Below, one piece after another: positions 6,764 to 14,847 of a DNA stretch of 15,140 bases. The DNA is from an uncultured Bacteroidota bacterium (GTDB lineage Bacteria; Bacteroidota; Rhodothermia; Rhodothermales; UBA10348): assembly GCA_937893205.1 (NCBI GenBank), contig CALBJU010000477.1, positions 1 to 15,140 on the forward strand, in the 5' to 3' direction. Numbering within the stretch: the first letter of the stretch is position 1; each line of letters starts with the position of its first letter. The notes under the pieces were generated by a model. That model was not told the DNA's origin, did not search any database, and was given only the letters and a program-made list of their open reading frames with translations. The position numbers were made by a program, and so were the translations under genes.

Positions 6764-8248
6764 CTAAGGTCCGAGCACGGTCGCTACCGAGCCCGACTGG
6801 AAGAATCCGTCCGTGAGTTCAATGACAGAAGTTGTGAGCCCGAAGACGAACAGCAGGATAACACACAGTACAATTACGGCGGCAGAGCTTCTCGGAATCG
6901 TGAATGAGTCCGCCAATTTTGAAGAGGCCTCGGTCTCTGTTTTCATGAACATGACCACCAGCACGCGGAGATAATAGTACGCTGAGACCGCGCTGGCGAG
7001 GACCCCAATGATGGCCAGCCAGACGAGTCCAGCGTCCACTGCTGGAGCGAAAACGGCCCATTTACCCAGAAATCCGGCCAGCGGCGGAAAACCAGACAGG
7101 CTGAACATGAATACGACCATCGCCCAGCCGAGAAGCGGTTTTCGGTACCCAACTCCCGCGAGCGAATCGAGCGTCTGCTCACTGCCTTCCTTGCCATCCC
7201 ACTCGAGTAGCGCGACAACACCGAACGCACCAATATTCATGATGACATACACCATGAGGTAGAACAACGCTCCCGAGTATCCTTCAACAAGGCCCGAAGA
7301 CAGGCCAACAAGAACGTACCCGGCGTGTGCGATCGACGAGTAGGCCAGCATGCGCTTAACGTTCTGCTGCGACAGCGCAATGATGTTGCCAACAACCATG
7401 GTGATAACGGCGAAGACAGCCAGAACATCCGTCCATCGTTCGGTGGGAAGGGCTTTATAGAGGATGATGATCAAGGCTCCGAAAGCAGCTGTTTTGGAAG
7501 CCGTGGCCATGAATCCAGCAATGGGCGTTGGTGCACCCTGATACGCATCCGGCGTCCACATGTGAAATGGAGCCGCGCTGACCTTAAACAGGAATCCGAC
7601 CAGAAGCAGAGAAACGCCGCCCCAGAACATGACCCCGCCGCCGTCTTCGACCCCGGCTTTCATTGCAGAAAAGTCCATCGTTCCCGTCGCGCCATATAGA
7701 AGTGCGATGCCGTAGAGGAAGAATCCGGTTGAGAAGGCTCCGAGGAGAAAGTACTTGAGGGCGCTCTCGGCCGACCCTGATTCTGAGCGAACGAATCCGG
7801 TGAGGATGTAAAGACATATTGACATGGTCTCGAGGCCCACAAATACAGCGATCAAATTGTTCGCAGCGCCAAGAACCAGCATGCCTACCGTCGCAAACAA
7901 GATCAGTGCGTACACCTCTCCAATGTTGTGGCCAATCTTTTTTAGATAGGGAACGGACAGAATAACGGTGAGCACTCCGCTGCCGAGGACCAGTGCGTTC
8001 ACGAACGCCGCCGAGCCGCCCGTTCGCAGCATGTCGGAGTAAGCCGTGCCTTCAGGGCCGCCCAACCCCACGATCTCGAAAATAAATCCAGCCAGAAGAG
8101 CCAATCCCGCTATCCAAGGCGTGGCCACGTGCCTGTTATTGAAGGCATCAAAAACAACCAGAGCAAGGCCGGCAAGGCTCACAATGACGAGCGACAGCGT
8201 CGCCGCCATGTCGCCCCACATTAGAGAATATGCTTGTGAAAGGTCCAT
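6764..8248 (-). CDS. nuoN: NADH-quinone oxidoreductase subunit N
   Basis: NuoN is one of the three antiporter-like subunits of the complex I membrane arm and moves protons across the inner membrane during NADH oxidation by quinone. The 494-residue protein is almost wholly hydrophobic, with about 14 predicted membrane helices. The key charged residues line up with the family: Glu140 in FVGLETMSI (helix 5), Lys222 in FLFKVSAAPFHMW (helix 7, beside the broken helix), Lys252 in TASKTAAF (helix 8) and Lys396 in FLGKWAVF (helix 12). The conserved QQNVKRMLAYSSIAHAGY segment is at 294-311. The ATG at 8248 lies 8 nt after the phhB stop, which points to co-transcription and possibly coupled translation. 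It is separated from nuoM by nhaD and phhB, whereas in most bacteria nuoN follows nuoM directly. The 107-nt gap downstream suggests that it ends the operon. Confidence 0.97.
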   Translation of the reverse strand: MDLSQAYSLMWGDMAATLSLVIVSLAGLALVVFDAFNNRHVATPWIAGLALLAGFIFEIVGLGGPEGTAYSDMLRTGGSAAFVNALVLGSGVLTVILSVPYLKKIGHNIGEVYALILFATVGMLVLGAANNLIAVFVGLETMSICLYILTGFVRSESGSAESALKYFLLGAFSTGFFLYGIALLYGATGTMDFSAMKAGVEDGGGVMFWGGVSLLLVGFLFKVSAAPFHMWTPDAYQGAPTPIAGFMATASKTAAFGALIIILYKALPTERWTDVLAVFAVITMVVGNIIALSQQNVKRMLAYSSIAHAGYVLVGLSSGLVEGYSGALFYLMVYVIMNIGAFGVVALLEWDGKEGSEQTLDSLAGVGYRKPLLGWAMVVFMFSLSGFPPLAGFLGKWAVFAPAVDAGLVWLAIIGVLASAVSAYYYLRVLVVMFMKTETEASSKLADSFTIPRSSAAVIVLCVILLFVFGLTTSVIELTDGFFQSGSVATVLGP

Positions 8249-8256
8249 ACTTAGTG

Positions 8257-8559
8257 TTAGATCCAGGAAATGTCGTTGATGCGTCGCGCTAGCTCTATGT
8301 CCTTGGCCGTCACCCGGTTGCCAGCATCATGGGTGCTTAAAGCAATGTGAACCTGCGAGTAAACATTTGAAAGTTCAGGATGATGATTCATCTCTTCGGC
8401 TTCGAATGATATCCTCATGATGAAGCTGATCGCCTCTCGAAAGTTGCCGAACTGAAATGTCTTTCCGATTGAGTTTTCTGCAAACTGCCAGCCGTCAAGC
8501 TGCTCAAGTGCAGTTTCGATTTCGGGCTCGGATAGCGGAGTGTTGTTTGGTGTTTCCAT
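8257..8559 (-). CDS. phhB: Pterin-4a-carbinolamine dehydratase
   Basis: The enzyme dehydrates 4a-hydroxytetrahydropterin to quinonoid dihydropterin, normally recycling the cofactor of aromatic amino acid hydroxylases. The 100-residue product has the family core AEEMNHHPELSNVY followed by STHDAG. The catalytic histidines are therefore His59, His60 and His77, and the AKDIELARRI tail matches the family. I place the start at the ATG at 8559, 1 nt after the nhaD stop. The reading frame stays open further upstream inside nhaD, but that part is not dehydratase-like and the family starts near here. Placement between nhaD and nuoN in a complex I operon is unusual by general standards but known from Rhodothermus marinus (established report, recalled). 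No hydroxylase gene is in the window. Its job here, whether pterin recycling, molybdopterin metabolism or something tied to respiration, is unknown. Confidence 0.94.
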   Translation of the reverse strand: METPNNTPLSEPEIETALEQLDGWQFAENSIGKTFQFGNFREAISFIMRISFEAEEMNHHPELSNVYSQVHIALSTHDAGNRVTAKDIELARRINDISWI

Positions 8560-8560
8560 A

Positions 8561-10111
8561 TTAGAATACCCAGCCACTGAAGAATATGATGTAGATGATG
8601 GCGTAAATCGGGACCAGAATCGGGATGGCATATCGGAAGATGTATCCCATGAACGAGGGTGTTTCCACTCCATTGGCTTCGGCGATTGCCTTGACCATGA
8701 AGTTCGGGGCGTTGCCTATGTAGGACATGGCTCCAAAAAACACAGCCGCAACAGAAATAGCCTGTAGGTATATCGCCGAATCGACGCCGTTTGCGAACGC
8801 CAGCACGGAGGACGGATCGTTCACATCCATGCCGAATTTACCCATTGCCGCCGCGAGAAAATTCAGATAGGTCGGCGCGTTGTCCAGGATTCCGGATAAC
8901 GTTCCCGTACCCCAATAAAACGTGCCGACTGAAAGCGAATCCGCATTTTGCTGTGCGAAATTGCTGATCAGCTGGAGCGCCGGCTGCATAGTTGCAAAGA
9001 TCCCGAGAAAGAGCCAGCCGACTTCTCGAATGGGCTCAAAATGAAACTCGTTTTTTTCGAACACGGTCTTGTTCGCCGTCAGGTAGGCGAGGACTGCGAC
9101 CGTCACCATAACGATCTCGCGTATGCCAAACGGGACTCGCCAGAGCTCGTTCAGGTCAGGCACCCACTCGAAAATGTTGGGATCGATGAACACCGAAACG
9201 ATGATAATGGCGACCCAGAAAAAGCTCTTGGTGCCAATCATGGACACAACGGGTTGATCGGGATCAGGATCGGGACTCTCCGCTTTGTTTTGGGAATCTA
9301 TGACCCAGAATACCCCCAGGATGAGCGCGGTGGCGGGAAACCATATGTACCAAACGTGGGTCAGCGTCCAGAAAAACGGGACTCCTCGCAAGAATCCGAG
9401 GAACAGGGGTGGATCTCCAATCGGCGTGAGTGCTCCTCCTACGTTGGCCACCAGGAAGATGAAAAAGACGATGTGGTATGCTTTCAGGCGCCCTTTATTC
9501 AGGCGCATGTAGGATCGAATAAACAACATCGCCGCTCCCGTGGTCGCTATCACGTTTGCGATGACTGACGCGACAAGCAGCAATATCACGTTATTGCGCG
9601 TAGACCCTTTGATGTTTATGTGCAGATAAACACCCGATGCGGCAATGAACAACGATGCCACCAGCGCGATGAACGAGATATACTCAGAGATCGCGTGCTC
9701 CATGGGCACGATGGAGTCCATCACAAAAATGTAATAGGCCCCTACAAAAAGTCCGAGTCCGATGGCGTACCTGGGATAATTCTGATGCCAGTGGTGGGCG
9801 AAGAAGAGAGGTCCTGTTGCGATCATAATCAGGATCACTGCGAACGGAATGATCAACCAGAGGGGCGGCAACGGACCGTGATCGTCTGCGTGCTCTTCCT
9901 GCGCATCCGGTTCGGCGTCGTGACCCTCCGCAGCCGGGGCATCAGCATCGTGATCCTGAACTGGCGCCTGGACCGCTTCCATATCCTGCCCGGCGACCAC
10001 CAACAATCCGTTCGCACGAACTGACTGCATTCCCGCTACCATGAATCCCAAAATCAGGATCAGGGACAGCCTCGAGGGCAGAACAGATATTGCAGACAGA
10101 GAGCGCATCAT
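8561..10111 (-). CDS. nhaD: Putative Na+/H+ antiporter, NhaD/IT superfamily
   Basis: This 516-residue membrane protein belongs to the ion-transporter (IT) superfamily that includes NhaD, ArsB and citrate-type carriers. It shows the two inverted-repeat signature regions: NVGGALTPIGDPP at 223-235 in the first half, and LDNAPTYL at 409-416 with SYIGNAPN at 463-470 in the second. About 11-13 membrane helices are visible from residue 83 on. The N-terminus is distinctive. A cleavable-looking signal peptide (cut after VRA, residue 33) is followed by an exported-looking segment (about 42-78) rich in Asp, Glu and His, before the first helix. I chose ATG at 10111 (a second ATG follows at 10108); a TTG two codons earlier is less likely. 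It starts 18 nt after the nuoM stop and ends 1 nt before phhB. Na+/H+ exchange is inferred from the family and from the R. marinus NhaD in the same setting; anion or carboxylate transport is the alternative. Confidence 0.85.
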   Translation of the reverse strand: MMRSLSAISVLPSRLSLILILGFMVAGMQSVRANGLLVVAGQDMEAVQAPVQDHDADAPAAEGHDAEPDAQEEHADDHGPLPPLWLIIPFAVILIMIATGPLFFAHHWHQNYPRYAIGLGLFVGAYYIFVMDSIVPMEHAISEYISFIALVASLFIAASGVYLHINIKGSTRNNVILLLVASVIANVIATTGAAMLFIRSYMRLNKGRLKAYHIVFFIFLVANVGGALTPIGDPPLFLGFLRGVPFFWTLTHVWYIWFPATALILGVFWVIDSQNKAESPDPDPDQPVVSMIGTKSFFWVAIIIVSVFIDPNIFEWVPDLNELWRVPFGIREIVMVTVAVLAYLTANKTVFEKNEFHFEPIREVGWLFLGIFATMQPALQLISNFAQQNADSLSVGTFYWGTGTLSGILDNAPTYLNFLAAAMGKFGMDVNDPSSVLAFANGVDSAIYLQAISVAAVFFGAMSYIGNAPNFMVKAIAEANGVETPSFMGYIFRYAIPILVPIYAIIYIIFFSGWVF

Positions 10112-10129
10112 GAGCAAGCTTGAATCCGA

Positions 10130-11752
10130 TCAGTGAGTGGTGATTGGAGATAGGACCTCAGGCTCATCCGCCTCTACTGCTTCCGGAGCAACATACGCCA
10201 CACTGTTCCTCAGTTCTGCCGCAACCTCAGCGGCAATACGCTTGCTCTCGATCATCTCCAGCAACTCTTTTACTGCGGGTTCACTCTTGGCGAGAAACGG
10301 AGCGGGCGCGATTCCAAGGACCACCATCAACACCGCGAGAGGAATCAAGAGGGCCAGTTCGCGCCTGTTCAGATCCTTCATTGACTCATTTTCTTCGCGA
10401 TCGATGGTCCCCCAGAACATTCGGTAAACCATGTGCAATAAATAAACCGCCGCCAGAATGACACCCGACGTCGCGAATGCTATCAGGATTGGACTGTCGA
10501 GCACCGTGCTCTTGAACGAGCCCACCAAGATCAGAAACTCTCCCACAAATCCGTTCAAGCCCGGCAGGCCAGCAGAAGCAAGTACACTCAGAATCATGAA
10601 AAACGTGAGCATGGGAACGGACGATGCGAGTCCGCCATAATCGCCCATATCACGCGTGTGCCGGCGCTCGTAGAGCATCCCGACAATCAGGAAGAGTGCT
10701 CCCGTCGAGATGCCGTGGTTGATCATTTGAATCATCGCGCCCTGCAATGATTCCACGGTGAACGCAAATATTCCCAGAACAACAAATCCCAGGTGGCTCA
10801 CCGATGAATACGCGACAAGCTTTTTGGCGTCACTCTGTGCCCTCGCTACAAGCGCGCCGTAGATGATTCCAATAACTGCCAGGACGGCGAAGGTCATAGC
10901 GTATTCCTGCGCGGCGTTCGGGAAAAATGGTAGGCAGAAACGAACCAATCCGTACGTACCCATCTTCAGAAGTACACCGGCCAGTATTACCGAGCCGCCC
11001 GTAGGTGCCTGGACGTGCGCGTCGGGCAGCCAGGTGTGAAACGGAAACAGGGGTACTTTGATGGCGAACGCCAGGGCAAACAGCAAAAACAACCAGCCCT
11101 GCATCTCGATGGGCATGTTGAATGAGACCAGCTTGTACCAGTCCGTCGTGAACACGCCTGCATTGACCACGTCCCCGGCGGCATATCCTAGGTAGATGAG
11201 CGCAACCAACATGAGAAGCGATCCGACCAGCGTGTAGAGCACGAATTTGAGAGCCGCGTACACACGATTTTCGCCCCCCCAGATCCCAATGATGAAATAC
11301 ATCGGGATGAGCGTCAGCTCAAAGAAGATGTAGAACAGGAAGATGTCAAAAGCGGCAAAGACGCCCGTCACGCCGGTCTGCAGGATGAGCAGCAGCGTGT
11401 AATATGGCTTGTGCGATTTGCTGATGTAATTCCACGACGACAGCACCACGATGGGTCCCAACAGCGTGGTGAGCATGATGAGCAGCAGATTCAGCCCGTC
11501 GATCCCCACAAAATATTTGATATCGAATCGTGCGGGAAACCAACTACCCGACAGATCTGCAAGCTGTGGCACAGTGGCCGTCGAGATCGCAGGGTCGAAG
11601 CCGAGGTACAAGCCGATCGACACAAAAAACGTGAGAACGGTTACGCCCAGCGCGGACCATTTGATGGCCGATTCGCTTTTCGAGAGCATCGTCACAACGG
11701 CTCCTGCCAGGGGCAGGAAGATGACTATCGATGTGAGAAACGGAATATTCAT
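10130..11752 (-). CDS. nuoM: NADH-quinone oxidoreductase subunit M
   Basis: NuoM is the middle antiporter-like subunit of the complex I membrane arm. The 540-residue protein has about 14 membrane helices and the expected charged axis: Glu145 in FFELTLIPMY (helix 5), Lys232 in AIKVPLFPFHTWLPDAH (helix 7), Lys263 in LLKMGTYG (helix 8) and Glu405 in FVGEFLIL (helix 12, Glu rather than Lys as is normal for NuoM). The SDAKKLVAYSSVSHLGF segment (307-323) is typical. After the last helix (ending near 485) there is a polar tail of about 55 residues, rich in Glu, Ala and Val. Escherichia coli NuoM, at about 509 residues, is shorter there. The gene starts at an ATG 30 nt after the nuoL stop and is followed 18 nt later by nhaD rather than nuoN, so it belongs to the nuoJ-N transcript. 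Confidence 0.97.
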   Translation of the reverse strand: MNIPFLTSIVIFLPLAGAVVTMLSKSESAIKWSALGVTVLTFFVSIGLYLGFDPAISTATVPQLADLSGSWFPARFDIKYFVGIDGLNLLLIMLTTLLGPIVVLSSWNYISKSHKPYYTLLLILQTGVTGVFAAFDIFLFYIFFELTLIPMYFIIGIWGGENRVYAALKFVLYTLVGSLLMLVALIYLGYAAGDVVNAGVFTTDWYKLVSFNMPIEMQGWLFLLFALAFAIKVPLFPFHTWLPDAHVQAPTGGSVILAGVLLKMGTYGLVRFCLPFFPNAAQEYAMTFAVLAVIGIIYGALVARAQSDAKKLVAYSSVSHLGFVVLGIFAFTVESLQGAMIQMINHGISTGALFLIVGMLYERRHTRDMGDYGGLASSVPMLTFFMILSVLASAGLPGLNGFVGEFLILVGSFKSTVLDSPILIAFATSGVILAAVYLLHMVYRMFWGTIDREENESMKDLNRRELALLIPLAVLMVVLGIAPAPFLAKSEPAVKELLEMIESKRIAAEVAAELRNSVAYVAPEAVEADEPEVLSPITTH

Positions 11753-11782
11753 GTAGTTATGGTAGGAGCCCCATTCGTAGGC

Positions 11783-13765
11783 TCAGGACAGCATTAGCCA
11801 GCCGAGTAAGATGACCCCGAAAACAATGGCGGCGGCGTAAGAGTGCACGATCCCCGTTTGGATATATCGCAGCGTAAAACTTGCACCACGCGTAAAAAAG
11901 CCTACGAAGTTTACCAGGCCGTCGACCACGTATTTATCGAAGGGAGCCAGGCCGTGGATAGCACCGCCGATGAGCGGTCGAACAATTGCGCGATCATACG
12001 CCTCGTCGACGAAATACTTACCCTTCCACAGGCGGTAGAGTCCTCCAAATCGGGCAGATAATTTCTCGTCGAAGGCGGGACCTTCCGTGCTGTACCACTT
12101 CCAGGCCAACCCCACTCCGAAGAGCGCGATGAGCGACGAAAACGCGATAAGGCCCCATTCAAGAGCCACGGGGACATGTCCGTGAACCGCGTACTCCGCT
12201 ACAGGCGCCTGATCGCCAGCCAGGAAGTGATGAATCCAATTCAAATCGCCGTGGGCGATTACGGCCGGTATCCCAACCAAGCCTCCGACTGCGGCCAGTC
12301 CAGCCAGAATCCAGAGCGGCGTGGTCATTGACCAGGGTGATTCGTGCGGGTGGATGGTGTCGGCGTGGGGCCAGCGCTCTTCTCCTTCAAACGTCAAGAC
12401 GTAAGCGCGGGTCATGTAGACAGCCGTTAGTAGAGCCGTCACAATCCCGACCCCATAGACCAGCCAGCCAACCAGGTGCCCGTCATATCCGAATTCGAAT
12501 GCCTTGAACAGGATTTCGTCTTTCGAGAAGAATCCCGAAAAGAGGGGAATTCCGGCGATGGCCAGTGTGGAAATCAGGAACGTCATGCGGGTGGCGGGCA
12601 TGTACTTCCCCAGTCCGCCCATCGTGCGCATGTCCTGCGCATCCAGCTCGTGTCCGTGACCGTCTTTTGCGAGTTCATGCTCGACGTGATGCATGGAATG
12701 GATCACGCTACCAGAACCAAGAAATAGGCAAGCCTTGAAGAAAGCGTGGGTCATTACGTGGAATATGGCTACGTAAAACGCGCCAACGCCGGTCGCCAGA
12801 AACATGTAGCCGAGCTGCGAAATGGTCGAGTAGGCCAAGACCTTCTTGATGTCATTCTGCGTGATCGCAATCGTTGCGGCGACCAGGGCGGTCAATGCAC
12901 CGACCACGGCGATAACGGTCATGATGACCGGGGCACTCAGCACAATCACCGAAAGGCGCGCCAGCAGATACAGTCCCGAGGTAACCATCGTGGCGGCGTG
13001 GATGAGCGCCGAAACGGGTGTCGGGCCGGCCATCGCGTCGGGAAGCCAGGTGAAGAGAGGAATCTGGGCGCTTTTGCCCGTGGCGCCGATGAATAGCAAT
13101 AGAACGGCCCAGTTGATCGAGCTCTGATCCATTGATGATGCACCGGCGAGCAGTGAATCGAAGTCCAGAGCGCCAATCTCACGGAACAGGATGAACATGG
13201 CCATGAGGAAGGCAAAGTCCCCGATACGGTTCATAATGAACGCCTTATTCGCAGCCGCGCTGTTCTTGAGATCCTTGTACCAGAATCCTATAAGGAGATA
13301 GGAACACAGACCAACTCCTTCCCAGCCGAGGAACAGGACCACCAAATTGTTGCCCAGCACCAGATTCAGCATGGCAAAGATGAACAGGTTCAGATAGGCG
13401 AAAAAGCGCCAGTATCCGTCATCTCCATGCATGTACCCGGTCGAATAGAGGTGGATCAAGCCACCCACGCCGGTGATGATCATCGTCATCAGGAGTGACA
13501 ACTGATCGATCCGGAAAGCAAAATTGACAGTCAGATCACCCGCCGCCATCCAGGTGAAGACGGTGGCGACAATCGCCTCACCATCAAACGTCGCGAATAG
13601 ATAGACGGCGATCAGAAATGGAATAGCCACCATTGCGGTAGCTACTGTTCCTATAAGTTTCTCCCTCGTCCTGTGCGCTGGCTGGAACAGTCCGAGTAGA
13701 CCGTTGAAGGCAGCTCCGAGGAGCGGCAGCAGGATGACAAGTTCGATTAAAAGTTCAGGATCCAT
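11783..13765 (-). CDS. nuoL: NADH-quinone oxidoreductase subunit L
   Basis: NuoL is the distal antiporter-like subunit of complex I, with the long lateral helix that clamps the membrane arm. At 660 residues it fits the family. The charged axis is complete: Glu149 in GWEGVGLCSYLLIGFWY, Asp183 in NRIGDFAF, Lys231 in ATGKSAQIPLFTWLPDAM, His255 in LIHAATMVTSG, Lys344 in HAFFKACLFLGSGSVIH, and Lys415 in FFSKDEIL. After about residue 535 come a helix and the KYFVDEAYD segment, then the lateral helix and the last membrane span near the C-terminus. The loop after SVIHSMHH is longer and more His-rich than in E. coli (HHVEHELAKDGHGHEL, 359-374). The ATG at 13765 is 64 nt after the nuoK stop. Direct neighbours nuoK and nuoM confirm the identity. 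Confidence 0.97.
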   Translation of the reverse strand: MDPELLIELVILLPLLGAAFNGLLGLFQPAHRTREKLIGTVATAMVAIPFLIAVYLFATFDGEAIVATVFTWMAAGDLTVNFAFRIDQLSLLMTMIITGVGGLIHLYSTGYMHGDDGYWRFFAYLNLFIFAMLNLVLGNNLVVLFLGWEGVGLCSYLLIGFWYKDLKNSAAANKAFIMNRIGDFAFLMAMFILFREIGALDFDSLLAGASSMDQSSINWAVLLLFIGATGKSAQIPLFTWLPDAMAGPTPVSALIHAATMVTSGLYLLARLSVIVLSAPVIMTVIAVVGALTALVAATIAITQNDIKKVLAYSTISQLGYMFLATGVGAFYVAIFHVMTHAFFKACLFLGSGSVIHSMHHVEHELAKDGHGHELDAQDMRTMGGLGKYMPATRMTFLISTLAIAGIPLFSGFFSKDEILFKAFEFGYDGHLVGWLVYGVGIVTALLTAVYMTRAYVLTFEGEERWPHADTIHPHESPWSMTTPLWILAGLAAVGGLVGIPAVIAHGDLNWIHHFLAGDQAPVAEYAVHGHVPVALEWGLIAFSSLIALFGVGLAWKWYSTEGPAFDEKLSARFGGLYRLWKGKYFVDEAYDRAIVRPLIGGAIHGLAPFDKYVVDGLVNFVGFFTRGASFTLRYIQTGIVHSYAAAIVFGVILLGWLMLS

Positions 13766-13829
13766 CGGTGAGCGAAAGGTGGATACGCGGGTGGTGTGCG
13801 TTTCCGGTTACGATTTTTGATTGAAGAGG

Positions 13830-14135
13830 CTAGTACTTGAAGAGGTTGATCTTCGTGATGTCGACAGTCAGCTTGTTGCGGAAAATGGCAATGATGAGTG
13901 CGAGACCAACCGCAGCCTCAGCCGCAGCTACCGACATCACAAAAAAGACGAGCACCTGGCCAGCGGAATCGCCCATCGATTGACTCAGTGCCACCAGTGT
14001 CAGATTGACCGAATTGAGCATGAGCTCAATCGACATCAGCATGATGATAACATTGCGTCGGAACAGGAATCCGAGGACACCCATGGTGAATAGCAAGGCG
14101 CTCAGCGTCAGATACCAATTGAGGGTGATTTCCAT
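13830..14135 (-). CDS. nuoK: NADH-quinone oxidoreductase subunit K
   Basis: NuoK is a small subunit of the complex I membrane arm that carries two buried glutamates of the central charged axis. With the ATG at 14135 the protein has 101 residues, the usual size, and three membrane helices. Glu37 lies in MSIELMLNSVNL (helix 2) and Glu73 in VAAAEAAVGLAL (helix 3), matching the essential Glu36 and Glu72 of the E. coli protein. A GTG codon directly before the ATG would add one residue and is less likely to be used. The gene lies 40 nt after nuoJ and 64 nt before nuoL, in the conserved JKL order. Confidence 0.96.
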   Translation of the reverse strand: MEITLNWYLTLSALLFTMGVLGFLFRRNVIIMLMSIELMLNSVNLTLVALSQSMGDSAGQVLVFFVMSVAAAEAAVGLALIIAIFRNKLTVDITKINLFKY

Positions 14136-14175
14136 CACGAAATAGTTTGGAGATTATGCAAGGGATGCGCCTGCG

Positions 14176-14685
14176 TCATACGGGTTTCCTCTTCGCAATC
14201 ACTACCGCTCCTATGGTCGCGGCGAGGAGTAGAATGCCAATGACCTCAAAGATCATTGCGTACTGGGTAAAAAGTACTTTTGCGAGAGAAGACGCAGAGC
14301 CTGTCTCGGCCGCGAGGTCGAGAGATAGTGGATCCGGCATCACATCCAGTGCATGCGCTATAATGAACGTCAACATGGCCAAAAGGCCCATTCCCAGCAT
14401 GAAAGAGATAATTCGCTTCCATTCAATTCGCTTAAGATCCGGTAGGGATGCCAGATTGAGCAGCATGATAACAAACAGAAACAGGACCATGATCGCCCCG
14501 GCGTAGACCAGTACCTGAATGACGGCGATAAACTCAGCATTGAGTGTCAGGTAGAGACCTGCCACGCAGAATAAATTCAGGATGAGCCAGAGTGCACTGG
14601 TGACCGGATTCCTGGAGAGAAGCATCCCAAGTGCTGCGGTCAGGGCGGCGGCAGCGAGCACGAAGAACAGGATGGATACGGTCAT
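14176..14685 (-). CDS. nuoJ: NADH-quinone oxidoreductase subunit J
   Basis: NuoJ is a five-helix membrane subunit of complex I. Its third helix carries the pi-bulge thought to take part in coupling quinone reduction to pumping. With ATG at 14685 the protein has 169 residues and starts just before helix 1 (ILFFVLAAAAL), as usual. The frame remains open upstream to a TTG at 14727, but that would add 14 polar residues without family support. Conserved landmarks are SRNPVTSALWLI (24-35), LNAEFIAVIQVLVYAGAIMV (48-67, with Glu51 and Tyr61 in the helix-3 bulge region), LFLFVIMLLNL, and a basic C-terminal AKRKPV. No nuoI or other complex I gene precedes it within the window, so nuoJ appears to be the first gene of this cluster. 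Confidence 0.95.
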   Translation of the reverse strand: MTVSILFFVLAAAALTAALGMLLSRNPVTSALWLILNLFCVAGLYLTLNAEFIAVIQVLVYAGAIMVLFLFVIMLLNLASLPDLKRIEWKRIISFMLGMGLLAMLTFIIAHALDVMPDPLSLDLAAETGSASSLAKVLFTQYAMIFEVIGILLLAATIGAVVIAKRKPV

Positions 14686-14814
14686 CAGCGTGGGGTGTAC
14701 AAAACTGCGGTAGTGAACCAGATTCAAAACTTCAAAACCTCGTTCAAGTCGGCGCGCAAATTAGCTAACCCCACAAGGAGGGGCAAGAAAAGATCCGATA
14801 AAGACGGCGCGGGA
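14686..14814 (-). promoter_or_regulatory. Presumed promoter and leader region of the nuoJ-N operon
   Basis: No gene is visible between the stem-loop at 14815-14836 and the nuoJ start, so the promoter of the complex I cluster should lie here. No clear -10/-35 pair or Bacteroidota-type TANNTTTG box was found. On the minus strand there are repeated TTTTG runs (GGTTTTGAAGTTTTGAATC near 14721-14739, and a further GTTTTG about 20 nt closer to the start). A 4-bp CCCC/GGGG hairpin near 14770-14784 is too small to interpret. Confidence 0.25.
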
Positions 14815-14836
14815 AAGCGGCTGACCCAGGCCGCTT
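14815..14836 (-). terminator. 7-bp stem-loop, possible terminator of an upstream transcript
   Basis: AAGCGGC and GCCGCTT form a perfect 7-bp stem around an 8-nt loop. On the minus strand it comes 11 nt after the stop of the small ORF at 14848-14943 and is followed by only TTTCCC, so the U-tract is weak. Position and symmetry suggest that it ends whatever is transcribed from the right, separating it from nuoJ. It might instead be an mRNA leader structure of nuoJ. Confidence 0.3.
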
Positions 14837-14847
14837 GGATATGAAGT

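Noticed and set aside
8560..8673. Upstream extension of the pterin dehydratase frame into nhaD (138 residues in total)
   Set aside because: The extra 38 residues are an out-of-frame reading of nhaD and do not look like the family; the ATG at 8559 gives the normal 100-residue enzyme.
8948..9568. 206-residue plus-strand frame inside nhaD
   Set aside because: Antisense reading of hydrophobic helices, giving a charged nonsense-like product; the opposite strand has clear transporter motifs.
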